64,000 nt of DNA, from assembly GCF_001968835.1 (NCBI RefSeq), contig NZ_MRDE01000026.1, positions 1-64,000 on the forward strand. Direction: 5' to 3'. The position numbers were made by a program, and so were the translations under genes. Under the pieces are notes generated by a model, which worked only from the letters and a program-made list of their open reading frames with translations, ran no database searches and was not told where the DNA came from. Of this stretch, positions 10,763 to 19,232 are shown one piece after another. The stretch comes from Tersicoccus phoenicis. GTDB lineage: Bacteria > Actinomycetota > Actinomycetes > Actinomycetales > Micrococcaceae. How positions within the stretch are numbered: the first letter of the stretch is position 1; each line of letters opens with the position of its first letter.

Positions 10763-11810
10763 CGCGCGACCGGGCCGGGCCGACGCCCGCGCGGCCGGGC
10801 CGGCCCCCGGACCCCGGGACGTGTCGGGCCCGAGCCGGCGACAGGTCCTGCGGGCGGGGCTGGCCACCGGGCTGGCCGGGTTCGTCCTCCCGGGCGCTGC
10901 CGCCTGCACCCCGGCCGCCCGCACCGACGCGATCACCGTCGCCGGCGGTGAGTCCGGCGGCTTCTACCTCGAATTCGCCACGCTCCTGGCCACGTCGCTG
11001 ACCCGCCGGGCAGTCGCGCGCACCGCCTCCGCCGTGCAGACTCAGGGCAGCCTCGAGAACATCGACCGGCTCGTGCGCGGCGAGGTGACCCTCGGCATCG
11101 CGCTCGCGGACTCCGCGGCCGACAGCGTGGCCGGCAGGTCGGCGAGCGCCGCGCCGTCATCGGCGTCGATCAGGGCCCTCGGCAAGGTCTACGAGAACTA
11201 TCTCCACTGCCTCGTGCGGGCCGACAGCGGGATCGGTGCCGTCGCCGACCTGGCGGGACGCACCGTCGGCGTCGGTGGACAGCGGTCGGGGACCTCGCTC
11301 ACGGCGCGCCGCATCCTGGAGGCGGCGGGCCTCTCCGGCGCCGACCGACAAGCCGGTCTCACCGAGCTGCCCCTCGGACTCAACCAGGGGGTCGCCGCCC
11401 TGCGGGACGGAAGGGTCGAGGGCCTCTTCTGGTCCGGCGGCCTGCCGACCGCGGCCATCACCGCGGCGGCGAAGGACACGAAGCTGCGGCTCGTCGACCT
11501 GTCCGCACTCATCGCCCCGCTCCGGGCGCGATACCAGGGGTTCTACGACCGTGTCCTCATCCAGGCCGGAACCTATCCCGGCATGCCCGCGACCTGGACC
11601 GTCGGCGTCGCCAACGTGCTGCTGTGCCGGGCCGACATGGGCGCGGACGTCGCCCGCTCCATCGTCGAACTCCTGCTGACCCGGGCGAGCGAACTGGTGC
11701 CGGCCTCCAGCCTCGGCGTGCAGTTCCTCAGCCCCGAGACCCTCATCAACACGGCGGGAGTGCCTCTGCACCCCGCGGCGGAGGACGCCTACCGGGCCTT
11801 CCACGGTTGA
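10755..11810 (+). CDS. TAXI-family (TRAP-associated) solute-binding lipoprotein
   Basis: 351-aa extracytoplasmic binding protein. A twin-arginine SRRQVLRAGL and hydrophobic stretch end at PGAAAC, so it is probably a Tat-exported lipoprotein. The mature part carries TAXI features: GGESGGFYLEFATLLA, the TQGSLENIDRLVRGEVTLGI segment, and GRTVGVGGQRSGTSLTARR. TAXI proteins bind organic acids such as glutamate or 2-oxoglutarate. No DctQM-type TRAP membrane gene is adjacent. ATG 10755 overlaps the kinase end by 8 bp, so it is probably a periplasmic sensor for the kinase or feeds the divergent permease indirectly (inference). Confidence 0.85.
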   Translation: MRDARPGRADARAAGPAPGPRDVSGPSRRQVLRAGLATGLAGFVLPGAAACTPAARTDAITVAGGESGGFYLEFATLLATSLTRRAVARTASAVQTQGSLENIDRLVRGEVTLGIALADSAADSVAGRSASAAPSSASIRALGKVYENYLHCLVRADSGIGAVADLAGRTVGVGGQRSGTSLTARRILEAAGLSGADRQAGLTELPLGLNQGVAALRDGRVEGLFWSGGLPTAAITAAAKDTKLRLVDLSALIAPLRARYQGFYDRVLIQAGTYPGMPATWTVGVANVLLCRADMGADVARSIVELLLTRASELVPASSLGVQFLSPETLINTAGVPLHPAAEDAYRAFHG

Positions 11811-11831
11811 GGCGGCGCGCCCCGGCGGCAC

Positions 11832-13274
11832 TCAGGGCAGTGGGACTCCGCCCGGGACGGTCCGGTGCAGCAGGTGCGCCAGGGCGAGCAGGGTGCGTTC
11901 GCCGCTCGGCCGGCCGATCAACTGCACGCCCATGGGCAGACCCTGGGCCTCCGGTCCGCCGGCCGGGTCGGGACGCGTCCAGCCGGTCGTGGCGGTGACG
12001 GCGGGCAGCCCGACGACGTTCAGGGCCGACGTCCAGGGTGTGTACTGGCACTGCCGGCGGTAGTCGGTGTCCGCGTCGACGTCCCAGTCCGCGCCGGTGT
12101 ACCAGCCGATGGGGCGCGGGGTGTCCGCCAGCGCCGGGGTCAGCACGACGTCGTACCGGGCGAAGGCGGCCACCGTGTCCCACTCGATCTGCTGCAGCAC
12201 GTCGATGGCGCGCGCCAGGTCGGTGGCCGGCCGACGGCGGGCCCGCGCCCGGAACTCGCGGGCGAGCGGGGTGAGCCGGGCCTCGGCGTCCGGGTCCAGG
12301 TCCGCCAGCCCGACGCCGGTGGTCCAGACGGTGGCGAACGCCTCGGGGTAACGGGGATCCCAGCCCGGGTCCATCTCCTCGACCCGGTGGCCGTGCTGTT
12401 CGAGGGCCGTGACCCCGGCGTCCAGCGCGGCGTGGGCGGCGGGCGCAACCGGCAGGTCGTACGCGGACGCGAACGGCGAGGCGGTGGTGACCCCGATGCG
12501 CAGGGGGCCCGGCACCGTCAGATCGGTCGGATCGGCCACCGGTGCCGCGGTCAGCGCCCGGTGGTTGACGTCGCCGGCGAGGACGTCCAGCAGCAGGGCC
12601 GCGTCGGCCGCCGTCCGCGCGATCGGGCCGGCGACGACGAACCGGCCGAGGTCGGCCTGCCCCGACCCGGTCGCGATCCGCCCCCGGTTCGGCTTCAGGC
12701 CCACCAGCCCGCACGCCGCGGCGGGAATCCGCACGGACCCGCCGCCGTCGGTACCGACCGCGAAGGGCAGCATCCCGGCGGCAACCGCGGCCGCGCTGCC
12801 GCCGGAGGACCCGCCGGGGCTGAGCCGCGGGTCCTGCGGTAACCGGGCCGGCGGGTGGGTGCGGCTCTCGCTGTGGCAGCTCAGCCCGAACTCCGGGACC
12901 TGGGTCTTGCCGACGACGACGACGCCGGCACGGCGCAGGGTGGCCACCAGGGGAGCATCTTCGGTGGGGACGACGTCGGGCAGCGCGGCGGAGCCATGTC
13001 CGGTCGGCACGCCCGCGACGTCGGTGAGGTCCTTGATGCCCATCGGCAGCCCGTGCAGCGGGCCCACCGGGCCGGTGCGGGCGAACCGCTGGTCCAGGTC
13101 GGCGGCGTCCCGCATGGCCTGCTCGCCGGTCACCGCGACGAAGGCGCCGAGCGCCAGATTGCGCGCCTCGATCACCGCCAGGTGGTGGGCGGTGACCTCC
13201 CGGGCGCTCAGCCGGCCCGCGGCCAGCGCGTCCCGCAGGTCGAGCGCGGTCAGGGTCTCGAGAGAATCGGTCAT
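11832..13274 (-). CDS. Amidase (amidase-signature family)
   Basis: 480-aa hydrolase of the Ser-cisSer-Lys amidase family. GIKDLTDVAGVPT supplies the catalytic Lys, and SPGGSSGGSAAAVAAGM plus GTDGGGSVRIPAA supply the cis-Ser and nucleophile loop. The substrate is unknown. It is not GatA: there is no gatC or gatB nearby. ATG 13274 has TAGCCT 8 nt upstream (13283-13288), pointing to a leaderless mRNA; the 16 extra codons upstream look non-coding. The gene is divergent from the MarR gene and convergent with the TAXI gene. Confidence 0.88.
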   Translation of the reverse strand: MTDSLETLTALDLRDALAAGRLSAREVTAHHLAVIEARNLALGAFVAVTGEQAMRDAADLDQRFARTGPVGPLHGLPMGIKDLTDVAGVPTGHGSAALPDVVPTEDAPLVATLRRAGVVVVGKTQVPEFGLSCHSESRTHPPARLPQDPRLSPGGSSGGSAAAVAAGMLPFAVGTDGGGSVRIPAAACGLVGLKPNRGRIATGSGQADLGRFVVAGPIARTAADAALLLDVLAGDVNHRALTAAPVADPTDLTVPGPLRIGVTTASPFASAYDLPVAPAAHAALDAGVTALEQHGHRVEEMDPGWDPRYPEAFATVWTTGVGLADLDPDAEARLTPLAREFRARARRRPATDLARAIDVLQQIEWDTVAAFARYDVVLTPALADTPRPIGWYTGADWDVDADTDYRRQCQYTPWTSALNVVGLPAVTATTGWTRPDPAGGPEAQGLPMGVQLIGRPSGERTLLALAHLLHRTVPGGVPLP

Positions 13275-13282
13275 CGTGATCG

Positions 13283-13322
13283 AGGCTAGCGGAGGGCCGG
13301 ATCGCTTCGGAGTCTCTATCAT
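13283..13322. promoter_or_regulatory. Divergent leaderless promoters of the amidase and marR genes
   Basis: Minus-strand -10 box TAGCCT (13283-13288), 8 nt before the amidase ATG, and plus-strand -10 box TATCAT (13317-13322), 6 nt before GTG 13329, lie 28 nt apart. Both spacings predict transcripts that begin at or next to the start codon. Confidence 0.6.
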
Positions 13323-13328
13323 GGCCCT

Positions 13329-14003
13329 GTGCGCGCGTCAGATCGGCAGGACCGGGATGCCGATGCCGCGCGCCCCGCGCGCCGGCAGCGGCCCATGGCG
13401 CGTCGCCCCGGCTACGGGCTGCTCCTGCTGCTGGAGCGGATGACCTCCGAGCTGGAGTACTACGCGGCCCGGATGCGCCGCCGCGCGGGCATGCGCCGGA
13501 CGGACATGCACGCCGTCGCTGCCGTCGTCGACGCGGAACGGGACGGCGAGGAGATGACCCCCGGACGCCTCGGCACCATGCTCGGCCTGTCCTCCTCCTC
13601 CGTGACCGCGCTCGTCGACCGGCTCTGCGAGGCCGGCCACCTGGATCGGGGCGCGGCGCGCACCGACGCCCGCCGGGTCGCCCTGCACGCCAACGACATC
13701 GGCCGGCAGGTCGGGGAGGAGCTGTTCGAGCCGCTCGATCACGCGCTGATGGAGGTGTTCGCCCGGCACAGCCCGGCCGAACTGGAACTGTTCGGCCGGA
13801 TCGTCGAGGAGATCACCGACGCCACCGCCGGCGCCGGCGCACCGGTCAGGCAGATCGGCAGCGTCAGGAAGAACGGCAGGCCGACCGGCAGCGGGCACGC
13901 GACCGCCGGGAAGAACGGCAGTGCCGGTTCGAACGGCGCCGCGCTGCCGGGCCGGAACCCGGGCCGGGATCCCGACGGAGCCCGCGACGACGGCGCGTCC
14001 TGA
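13329..14003 (+). CDS. MarR-family transcriptional regulator, candidate carotenoid regulator (CrtR-like)
   Basis: 224-aa winged-helix regulator: RRTDMHAVAAVVDAER, LGTMLGLSSSSVTALVDRLCEAGHL (recognition helix) and the wing AARTDARRVALHA. GTG 13329 is supported by TATCAT 6 nt upstream; ATG 13395 (MARRPGYG) is the alternative. The last 55 residues are a low-complexity G/N/R-rich tail absent from most MarR proteins. It is convergent with idi, 4 bp apart, and the crt operon lies beyond. In corynebacteria the MarR protein CrtR controls crtE in response to geranylgeranyl diphosphate; the same role here is inferred from position only. Confidence 0.85.
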   Translation: MRASDRQDRDADAARPARRQRPMARRPGYGLLLLLERMTSELEYYAARMRRRAGMRRTDMHAVAAVVDAERDGEEMTPGRLGTMLGLSSSSVTALVDRLCEAGHLDRGAARTDARRVALHANDIGRQVGEELFEPLDHALMEVFARHSPAELELFGRIVEEITDATAGAGAPVRQIGSVRKNGRPTGSGHATAGKNGSAGSNGAALPGRNPGRDPDGARDDGAS

Positions 14004-14007
14004 CGCG

Positions 14008-14589
14008 TCAGCGGGTGACCGGCGCGAACCGAGCCGGCCGCGCGGCCGCGAGCAGCGGAGCCTGCTCCACCAGCCAGGGGCTGAACACGAACGGCGCGGC
14101 CGCGACGGCATCGAGCAGCCGGACCGGATCGAGCCACGCCACGTCCATCACCTCGTCCGGACGGGGATCGAACCGCCCGGCCAGCACCGCGGTGTAGACC
14201 GGGCACACCTCGTGCTCGACGATTCGGCTCGCGTCGACGGCCCGGTAGGCGAAATCCGGCAGCACCGGTTCCAGATCCGTGACGGCGGCGCCGAGCTCGT
14301 GCTCCGCCCGGCGGCGCACGGCGTCGCTGACGGCTTCGCCCGGCGCAGGGTGCCCGCAGAACGCGTTGGTCCACACGCCCGGCCAGGCCACCTTGCCCAG
14401 CGCCCGCCGGGTCAGCAGCACCTTCCCGTCGACGTCGAACAACCAGCAGGAGAAGGCCAGGTGCAGGGGCGTGTCCCGGGTGTGGATCGCGGCCTTGCGG
14501 GCCACCCCGGACGGGCGGCGATCCTCGTCGAGCAGCACCACCAGCTCCGCCGCTGCTGGCGGGGAGCACGCGTCGGCGGGAATGTCCAT
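14008..14589 (-). CDS. idi: Isopentenyl-diphosphate delta-isomerase, type I
   Basis: Converts IPP to DMAPP in the cytoplasm and so primes prenyl-chain synthesis. 193 aa, Nudix fold. The active-site Cys motif appears as WTNAFCGHPAPGE and the metal/catalytic Glu motif as EHEVCPVYTAV, with FSCWLFDVDGKVLLTRRA at the N-terminal strand. ATG 14589 has TAGGAT 7 nt upstream (leaderless type). It is divergent from crtE, so supply of DMAPP is placed next to the carotenoid genes. Confidence 0.95.
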   Translation of the reverse strand: MDIPADACSPPAAAELVVLLDEDRRPSGVARKAAIHTRDTPLHLAFSCWLFDVDGKVLLTRRALGKVAWPGVWTNAFCGHPAPGEAVSDAVRRRAEHELGAAVTDLEPVLPDFAYRAVDASRIVEHEVCPVYTAVLAGRFDPRPDEVMDVAWLDPVRLLDAVAAAPFVFSPWLVEQAPLLAAARPARFAPVTR

Positions 14590-14596
14590 GGCCCCG

Positions 14597-14625
14597 ATCC
14601 TAGATCGCCTTCTCGGTATTCGAGA
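14597..14625. promoter_or_regulatory. idi/crtE divergent control region with a palindrome
   Basis: The idi -10 box (TAGGAT on the minus strand, 14597-14602) is followed at 14611-14625 by the inverted repeat TCTCG-GTATT-CGAGA. The palindrome covers the expected -35 position of idi and lies 4-22 nt before the possible crtE starts, so a bound regulator could control both directions. The nearby MarR protein is the obvious candidate (inference). Confidence 0.5.
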
Positions 14626-14646
14626 GACATGGGGTTGAATGGGTCC

Positions 14647-15738
14647 ATGACGGTGCTCACGGAGTCGAGTGAGACGCAGTTCCTCGACGCGGTCGACGTG
14701 GTCCTGACCGGGTTCTTCGCCCGCGGCCGGGCCGGTACCTCGGGCCTGCCCGCCACGGTCGGGCAGCTGTGGGACGCGCTCGCCTCCTCGGCCACGGGCG
14801 GTAAGCGGATCCGGCCCCGGCTGCTGCTCTCGGTGGTCGACGGGTACGGCGGCGGACCCGCCGGCACGAGCGACGGCGCCGGTTGGTCGCCCGAGGACCC
14901 CGCCGTCGTCACCGCCGCGGCCCTCGAACTGCTGCACACCGCGCTGGTGACCCACGACGACGTGATCGACCACGACTTCGTGCGCCGCGGCAAGCCGAAC
15001 GTCGCGGGCATCTACCGGCGTCGCGCCGCCGCCGACGGCTTCGACGCGGCGGCGGCCAACGAGCGGGGCCAGGCTGCCGCCATCATCGCCGGGGACGTGG
15101 CGCTCGCCGCGGCCTATCGGCTGGTGGCGTCGACGCGGGCCCGGCAGCTGCCGGTGCTGCTGGACCTGATGGACGCCGCGGTGCACTCCGCCGCGGCGGG
15201 GGAGCTGCTGGACGTCGAGTACTCCGGCCACCTGCGCGTGCCGAGCGCCGAGGTCGTGCTGCAGACCGCGCTGCTGAAGACGGCGATCTACTCGTTCGAT
15301 GTGCCGCTGCAGGCCGGGGCGGTGCTCGCCGGCGCGCCCGCCGAGGAACGGCAACTGCTGTGCCGGGTGGGGCAGGACATCGGTACCGCGTACCAGCTCG
15401 TCGACGACCTGCTCGGCGTGTTCGGTCACGAGTCCGCCACCGGCAAGACGACGACGGGGGACCTCACCGCGATCAAGCACACCCTGCTGCTCTCGCACGC
15501 GGTGCGCCAGCCCGGGTGGCCGTCCGTCGCCCCGTTGTTGACGGGTGCCGGCTCCCGCACGGACGTGGAGACGCTCCGCGACTTCCTGGTGGCCAGCGGC
15601 GCCCGTGCCTACGTGCAGACCATGGCGCGGGAGTACGCGGAGCGGGCCCGCGACGCCGTCGCCGGCTCGTCGCTGCCGGTCGCCCTGCGCGCGGACCTGG
15701 GGGTGCTGATCGACGCCGCGGTCGATCGCGTCCGGTGA
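14647..15738 (+). CDS. crtE: Geranylgeranyl diphosphate synthase
   Basis: Adds IPP units to make the C20 precursor GGPP. 363-aa trans-prenyltransferase: GGKRIRPRLLL near the N terminus, first Asp-rich motif HDDVIDHD followed by RRGKPNV, and second Asp-rich motif YQLVDDLLGVFG with a GKTTTGDL segment. ATG 14647 (MTVLTESS) has TTGAAT 6 nt before it; ATG 14629 would add six residues and cannot be excluded. First gene of a six-gene carotenoid operon; it overlaps crtB by 4 bp (GTGA). Confidence 0.93.
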   Translation: MTVLTESSETQFLDAVDVVLTGFFARGRAGTSGLPATVGQLWDALASSATGGKRIRPRLLLSVVDGYGGGPAGTSDGAGWSPEDPAVVTAAALELLHTALVTHDDVIDHDFVRRGKPNVAGIYRRRAAADGFDAAAANERGQAAAIIAGDVALAAAYRLVASTRARQLPVLLDLMDAAVHSAAAGELLDVEYSGHLRVPSAEVVLQTALLKTAIYSFDVPLQAGAVLAGAPAEERQLLCRVGQDIGTAYQLVDDLLGVFGHESATGKTTTGDLTAIKHTLLLSHAVRQPGWPSVAPLLTGAGSRTDVETLRDFLVASGARAYVQTMAREYAERARDAVAGSSLPVALRADLGVLIDAAVDRVR

Positions 15739-16700
15739 CGGCCCGACCCCCCGGTGCCGACCGGAACCACTCCGCGCCCCCGGCCGCGTCACGCGCACCG
15801 CGGGCGGCGGACCGGGGGCTGCGGGATTCCTCCGCCCGGTACGACGACGTCGCGCAGCGGGCCGCCGCCGTCGTGATCGGCCGCTACTCGACGTCGTTCG
15901 GTGCCGCCAGCCGGCTGCTGGCCCCGCCGCTGCGGCGGCACGTGCGCAACATCTACGCCCTGGTCCGGGTGGCCGACGAAGCGGTGGACGGGGTCGGCGC
16001 CGGGCACGGACTCGACGACGCGGCCGTCCTCGCCGCCCTGGACGAACTGGAGGCCCAGACCGAGGCCGCGCTGCGGTCCGGGTACAGCGCCAACGTCGTC
16101 GTGCACGCTTTCGCCGTGACCGCTCGGCGCACCGGCATCGGCCCCGAGTTGACCCGCCCGTTCTTCGCCTCGATGCGCACCGACGCGCAGCGCTCCGAGC
16201 ACGACCCGACCAGCTTCGACGCCTATGTGCACGGCTCGGCCGAGGTGGTGGGGCAGATGTGCCTGCGCGCGTTCTTCGACGGCGCGCCGGTCCAGCCGGT
16301 CGAGCTCAGCGTGTTGGATGCCGGAGCGCGCCGGCTGGGTGCCGCGTTCCAGAAGGTCAACTTCCTGCGCGACGTCGGGGCGGACGTGCAGACCCTCGGG
16401 CGCCGCTACTTCCCGGGCGTGGATCCCGCGCAGTTGACCGAGACCGAGAAGCGCCGCCTGGTGGCGGACATCGACGCCGACCTGGCGGCGGCCCGCGCGG
16501 TGATCGGCCGGCTCCCCTCCGGCGCCCGTGCCGCGGTGCTCGCGGCCCACGACCTGTTCGCCGAACTGAACGCCCGGCTGCGTCGCACCCCCGCCGCCGA
16601 TCTGCTCACCACCCGGGTCAGCGTCCCGACCGGCCGGAAGGCGCGGATCGTCGCCGGTGCCGTGCTCGGTGCCCGCCGGGGCGGCCGGGGCTGGGCCTGA
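15735..16700 (+). CDS. crtB: Phytoene synthase
   Basis: Joins two GGPP molecules into the C40 compound phytoene. 321-aa squalene/phytoene-synthase-family enzyme: STSFGAASRLLAPPLRRHVR, first Asp motif VRVADEAVDG, and second motif FQKVNFLRDVGADVQTLGRR followed by YFP. GTG 15735 overlaps the crtE stop codon. The first 30 or so residues are proline- and alanine-rich and poorly conserved. Its stop shares one base with the crtI ATG. Confidence 0.93.
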   Translation: MTARPPGADRNHSAPPAASRAPRAADRGLRDSSARYDDVAQRAAAVVIGRYSTSFGAASRLLAPPLRRHVRNIYALVRVADEAVDGVGAGHGLDDAAVLAALDELEAQTEAALRSGYSANVVVHAFAVTARRTGIGPELTRPFFASMRTDAQRSEHDPTSFDAYVHGSAEVVGQMCLRAFFDGAPVQPVELSVLDAGARRLGAAFQKVNFLRDVGADVQTLGRRYFPGVDPAQLTETEKRRLVADIDADLAAARAVIGRLPSGARAAVLAAHDLFAELNARLRRTPAADLLTTRVSVPTGRKARIVAGAVLGARRGGRGWA

Positions 16701-18427
16701 TGACCACCGCCGAGGCGGACGCGGCCCGGGCCGTGCACGACATGGCCTCCGACGATGCCGCTAGTGGCGACCCTGCCGCGAAGGACCCTGCCGTTGGTGA
16801 CGCGGCCGTGCACGAGGCCACCGCCGGCGCGTCCCGGCGGGTCGCCGTCATCGGCGGCGGCATCAGCGGCCTGGCCGTCGCCGGGATGCTCGCCCGGTTG
16901 GGTCACGAGGTCACGGTGCTGGAACAGCAGGACGACGTCGGCGGCAGGGCCGGCCGGTGGTCCGCGGCCGGATTCCGGTTCGACACGGGCCCCTCCTGGT
17001 ACCTGATGCCGGACGTGTTCGACCACTGGTTCGCGCTGATGGGCTCGAGTGCCGCCGCCGAACTGGACCTCGAACGTCTGGACCCCGGTTACCGGGTGTA
17101 CTTCCGGGACGGCGGTCCGCCCGCGGACGTGCCCGCCGGCCGGGAACGGGCGATGGCGCTGTTCGAGGCGTACGAGCCCGGGGCCGGGGCGCGCCTGGGC
17201 CGGTACCTGGACTCCGCCGCCGACGCGTACCGGATGGCGCTGGCCCACTTCCTGTACACGTCGTACGCCTCGTTCCGGCCGCTGCTGAACCGGGAGGTGC
17301 TCGCCGGCCTGCCCCGGCTGGCCCGGTTGCTGACGGAGTCGCTGCAGCGCCGCGCCGCCCGCACCGTCACCGATCGCCGGCTGCGGCAGCTGCTGGGCTA
17401 CCCCGCGGTGTTCCTCGCCTCCGCGCCGGACCGGACGCCCAGCCTCTACCACCTGCTCTCCCACCTGGACCTGCAGGACGGCGTCTTCTACCCGCGGGGC
17501 GGCTTCGCCGCGCTGATCGACGCCGTCGAGCGGCTCAGTCGGCAGGCCGGTGCCCGGATCCGGACCGGTGCCACGGTCACCGAGATCACCACCGAGCCCA
17601 CCGGGGGCCGGCGCCGGCACCGGGTCACCGGGGTGCGGTACCGGACCGCGGACGGCGTGGAGCACCGGCTCGCCGCGGACGCCGTGATCAGCGCGGCGGA
17701 TCTGCACCACACCGAGACGACGCTGCTGCCGCGGGCCCTGCAGACCCTGCCCGAACCGTCCTGGCGGCGCCGTCTGCCCGGCCCCGGTGCCATCCTGCTG
17801 CTGCTCGGTGTGCGCGGCGAACTGCCGCAGCTGGCGCACCACACCCTGGTGTTCACCGAGGACTGGGACGCCAACTTCGCCGCCATCTTCGGCCGCGACC
17901 GGCACGTCCCCGACCCCGCCTCGATGTACGTGTCCCGGACGTCGGCCACCGACCCGACGGCGGCGCCGCCCGGCCACGAGAACCTGTTCGTGCTGGTGCC
18001 GGTGCCCGCCGACCCCGGCATCGGCCGCGGCGGGATCGACGGCGCCGGGGACCCCGACCTGGAGGCCGCCGCGGACCGGGTGATCGCCCAGCTGGCCACC
18101 GACCTGGACGTGCCCGACCTCGCGGAGCGGATCGTCGTGCGCCGGGTGATCGGGCCCGGCGACTTCGCCGCCGACCTGAACGCCTGGAGCGGGACGTCGC
18201 TCGGCCCCGCGCACACGCTGCGGCAGAGTGCGTTCCTGCGCGGGCCGGTCGTCAGCTCCCGCGTGGCCGGCCTGTCCTACTGCGGGTCGAGCACCCAGCC
18301 CGGTGTGGGCCTGCCGATGTGCCTGATCAGCGCGGAGAACCTGGTCAAGCGGCTGCACGGGGACGTGTCCACGGTGCCGCTGCGGGAACCGCTCGGCCCC
18401 GGCTCGTTCCGGGTGCGGCGTCGATGA
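16700..18427 (+). CDS. crtI: Phytoene desaturase (lycopene-forming)
   Basis: FAD-dependent enzyme that introduces the double bonds converting phytoene to lycopene. 575 aa. The dinucleotide fold is RVAVIGGGISGLAVAGMLA with VTVLEQQDDVGGRAGRW, and the C terminus has the CrtI motif SSTQPGVGLPMCLISAENL. An N-terminal stretch of about 46 residues precedes the fold, rich in Ala and Asp and longer than usual; an internal start is possible, but ATG 16700 overlaps the crtB stop by one base (TGATG), which favours coupled translation. Overlaps crtYe by 4 bp. Confidence 0.93.
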   Translation: MTTAEADAARAVHDMASDDAASGDPAAKDPAVGDAAVHEATAGASRRVAVIGGGISGLAVAGMLARLGHEVTVLEQQDDVGGRAGRWSAAGFRFDTGPSWYLMPDVFDHWFALMGSSAAAELDLERLDPGYRVYFRDGGPPADVPAGRERAMALFEAYEPGAGARLGRYLDSAADAYRMALAHFLYTSYASFRPLLNREVLAGLPRLARLLTESLQRRAARTVTDRRLRQLLGYPAVFLASAPDRTPSLYHLLSHLDLQDGVFYPRGGFAALIDAVERLSRQAGARIRTGATVTEITTEPTGGRRRHRVTGVRYRTADGVEHRLAADAVISAADLHHTETTLLPRALQTLPEPSWRRRLPGPGAILLLLGVRGELPQLAHHTLVFTEDWDANFAAIFGRDRHVPDPASMYVSRTSATDPTAAPPGHENLFVLVPVPADPGIGRGGIDGAGDPDLEAAADRVIAQLATDLDVPDLAERIVVRRVIGPGDFAADLNAWSGTSLGPAHTLRQSAFLRGPVVSSRVAGLSYCGSSTQPGVGLPMCLISAENLVKRLHGDVSTVPLREPLGPGSFRVRRR

Positions 18428-18837
18428 CCGGACTGCTGTACGGGGCCTGCCTGCTGGCGGGACTCGCGTCGATGGCTGCGGTGGACGCGCGTTGGCGACT
18501 GTTCGTCTTCTCCGGTCAACCGGGACGGGCGCTGCTGACCCTGCTCGCCGGGGTCGCCTTCTTCATCGGGTGGGACGCCGCCGGCATCGGCCTCGGCGTC
18601 TTCTTCCGGGGCGAGGGACCGTACCTGAGTGGGATCGTGCTCGGGCCCGAGTTCCCGGTCGAGGAACTGCTGTTCCTGACGTTCTTGTGCTGGCTGACCA
18701 TGAACCTGTGGGTGCTCGGCACCCGGCTGCTGGCCACGGGCCGCGCATCCGCCGGTCCCGCCGGTCCCGCCGGTCCCGCCGGTCCCGCCGGCTCTCCTGA
18801 CGATCGACACGGTCACCGGGTGGAGCCGGGGCGATGA
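18424..18837 (+). CDS. crtYe: C50 carotenoid epsilon-cyclase subunit (lycopene-cyclase domain)
   Basis: 137-aa membrane protein with about three helices. The conserved acidic motif of heterodimeric lycopene cyclases appears as GPEFPVEELLFLTFL. CrtYe and CrtYf together close the rings of the C50 chain made by CrtEb, giving decaprenoxanthin- or sarcinaxanthin-type pigments; the subunit name follows gene order, as in Corynebacterium. The C-terminal tail contains a fourfold GPA repeat made by a 9-bp tandem repeat. Overlaps both neighbours by 4 bp. Confidence 0.85.
   Translation: MTGLLYGACLLAGLASMAAVDARWRLFVFSGQPGRALLTLLAGVAFFIGWDAAGIGLGVFFRGEGPYLSGIVLGPEFPVEELLFLTFLCWLTMNLWVLGTRLLATGRASAGPAGPAGPAGPAGSPDDRHGHRVEPGR
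18751..18786 (+). repeat. 9-bp tandem repeat (4 copies) in the crtYe tail
   Basis: Four exact copies of GCCGGTCCC encode Ala-Gly-Pro units after the last membrane segment of CrtYe. Copy-number changes would stay in frame. Confidence 0.9.
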
Positions 18838-19232
18838 CCTACACCGTACTGAACCTCGCCTTCCTGGTGGTCGCCGGCGTGTTCGCGCTGGTCGCCCACC
18901 GGATCGCCGGCCGGCGCACCGACGACGCCCCTGCCGGCCGGTCACGCGCCGCCCGCCGGCCGTGGATCCGCCGCCACCCGCGGCTGTCCGCCGCATTCGC
19001 GACCCTGGTGATCCTGCTGGTCCTGGCCACCGGGTTCGACTCGATCATCGTCGGCGTCGGGTTGGTCGCCTACGACCCGGCGCGGATCAGCGGGCTGTAC
19101 GCCGGGCTCGCACCCGTCGAGGACCTCGCCTACGTCGTCGGGGCGGTGCTCGTGCTGCCCGCGGTGTGGCGGCTGCTGGGGTCACGGAGGGATCGCCGCA
19201 GGCAACCGGGTCGAGAGCCGGGCCGTCGATGA
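18834..19232 (+). CDS. crtYf: C50 carotenoid cyclase, second subunit
   Basis: 132-aa membrane protein, partner of the preceding cyclase subunit. Three hydrophobic segments and the APVEDLAYVVG acidic motif match the CrtYd/CrtYf half of heterodimeric cyclases. ATG 18834 and the stop at 19232 overlap both neighbours by 4 bp, consistent with equal synthesis of the two subunits. The ring type (beta, gamma or epsilon) cannot be told from sequence alone. Confidence 0.83.
   Translation: MTYTVLNLAFLVVAGVFALVAHRIAGRRTDDAPAGRSRAARRPWIRRHPRLSAAFATLVILLVLATGFDSIIVGVGLVAYDPARISGLYAGLAPVEDLAYVVGAVLVLPAVWRLLGSRRDRRRQPGREPGRR

Noticed and set aside
11832-13274. GatA (glutamyl-tRNA amidotransferase subunit A)
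   Set aside because: Signature loops are shared with all amidases, but gatC and gatB are absent and the C-terminal half is unlike GatA. The same applies to the amidase at 56142-57488.
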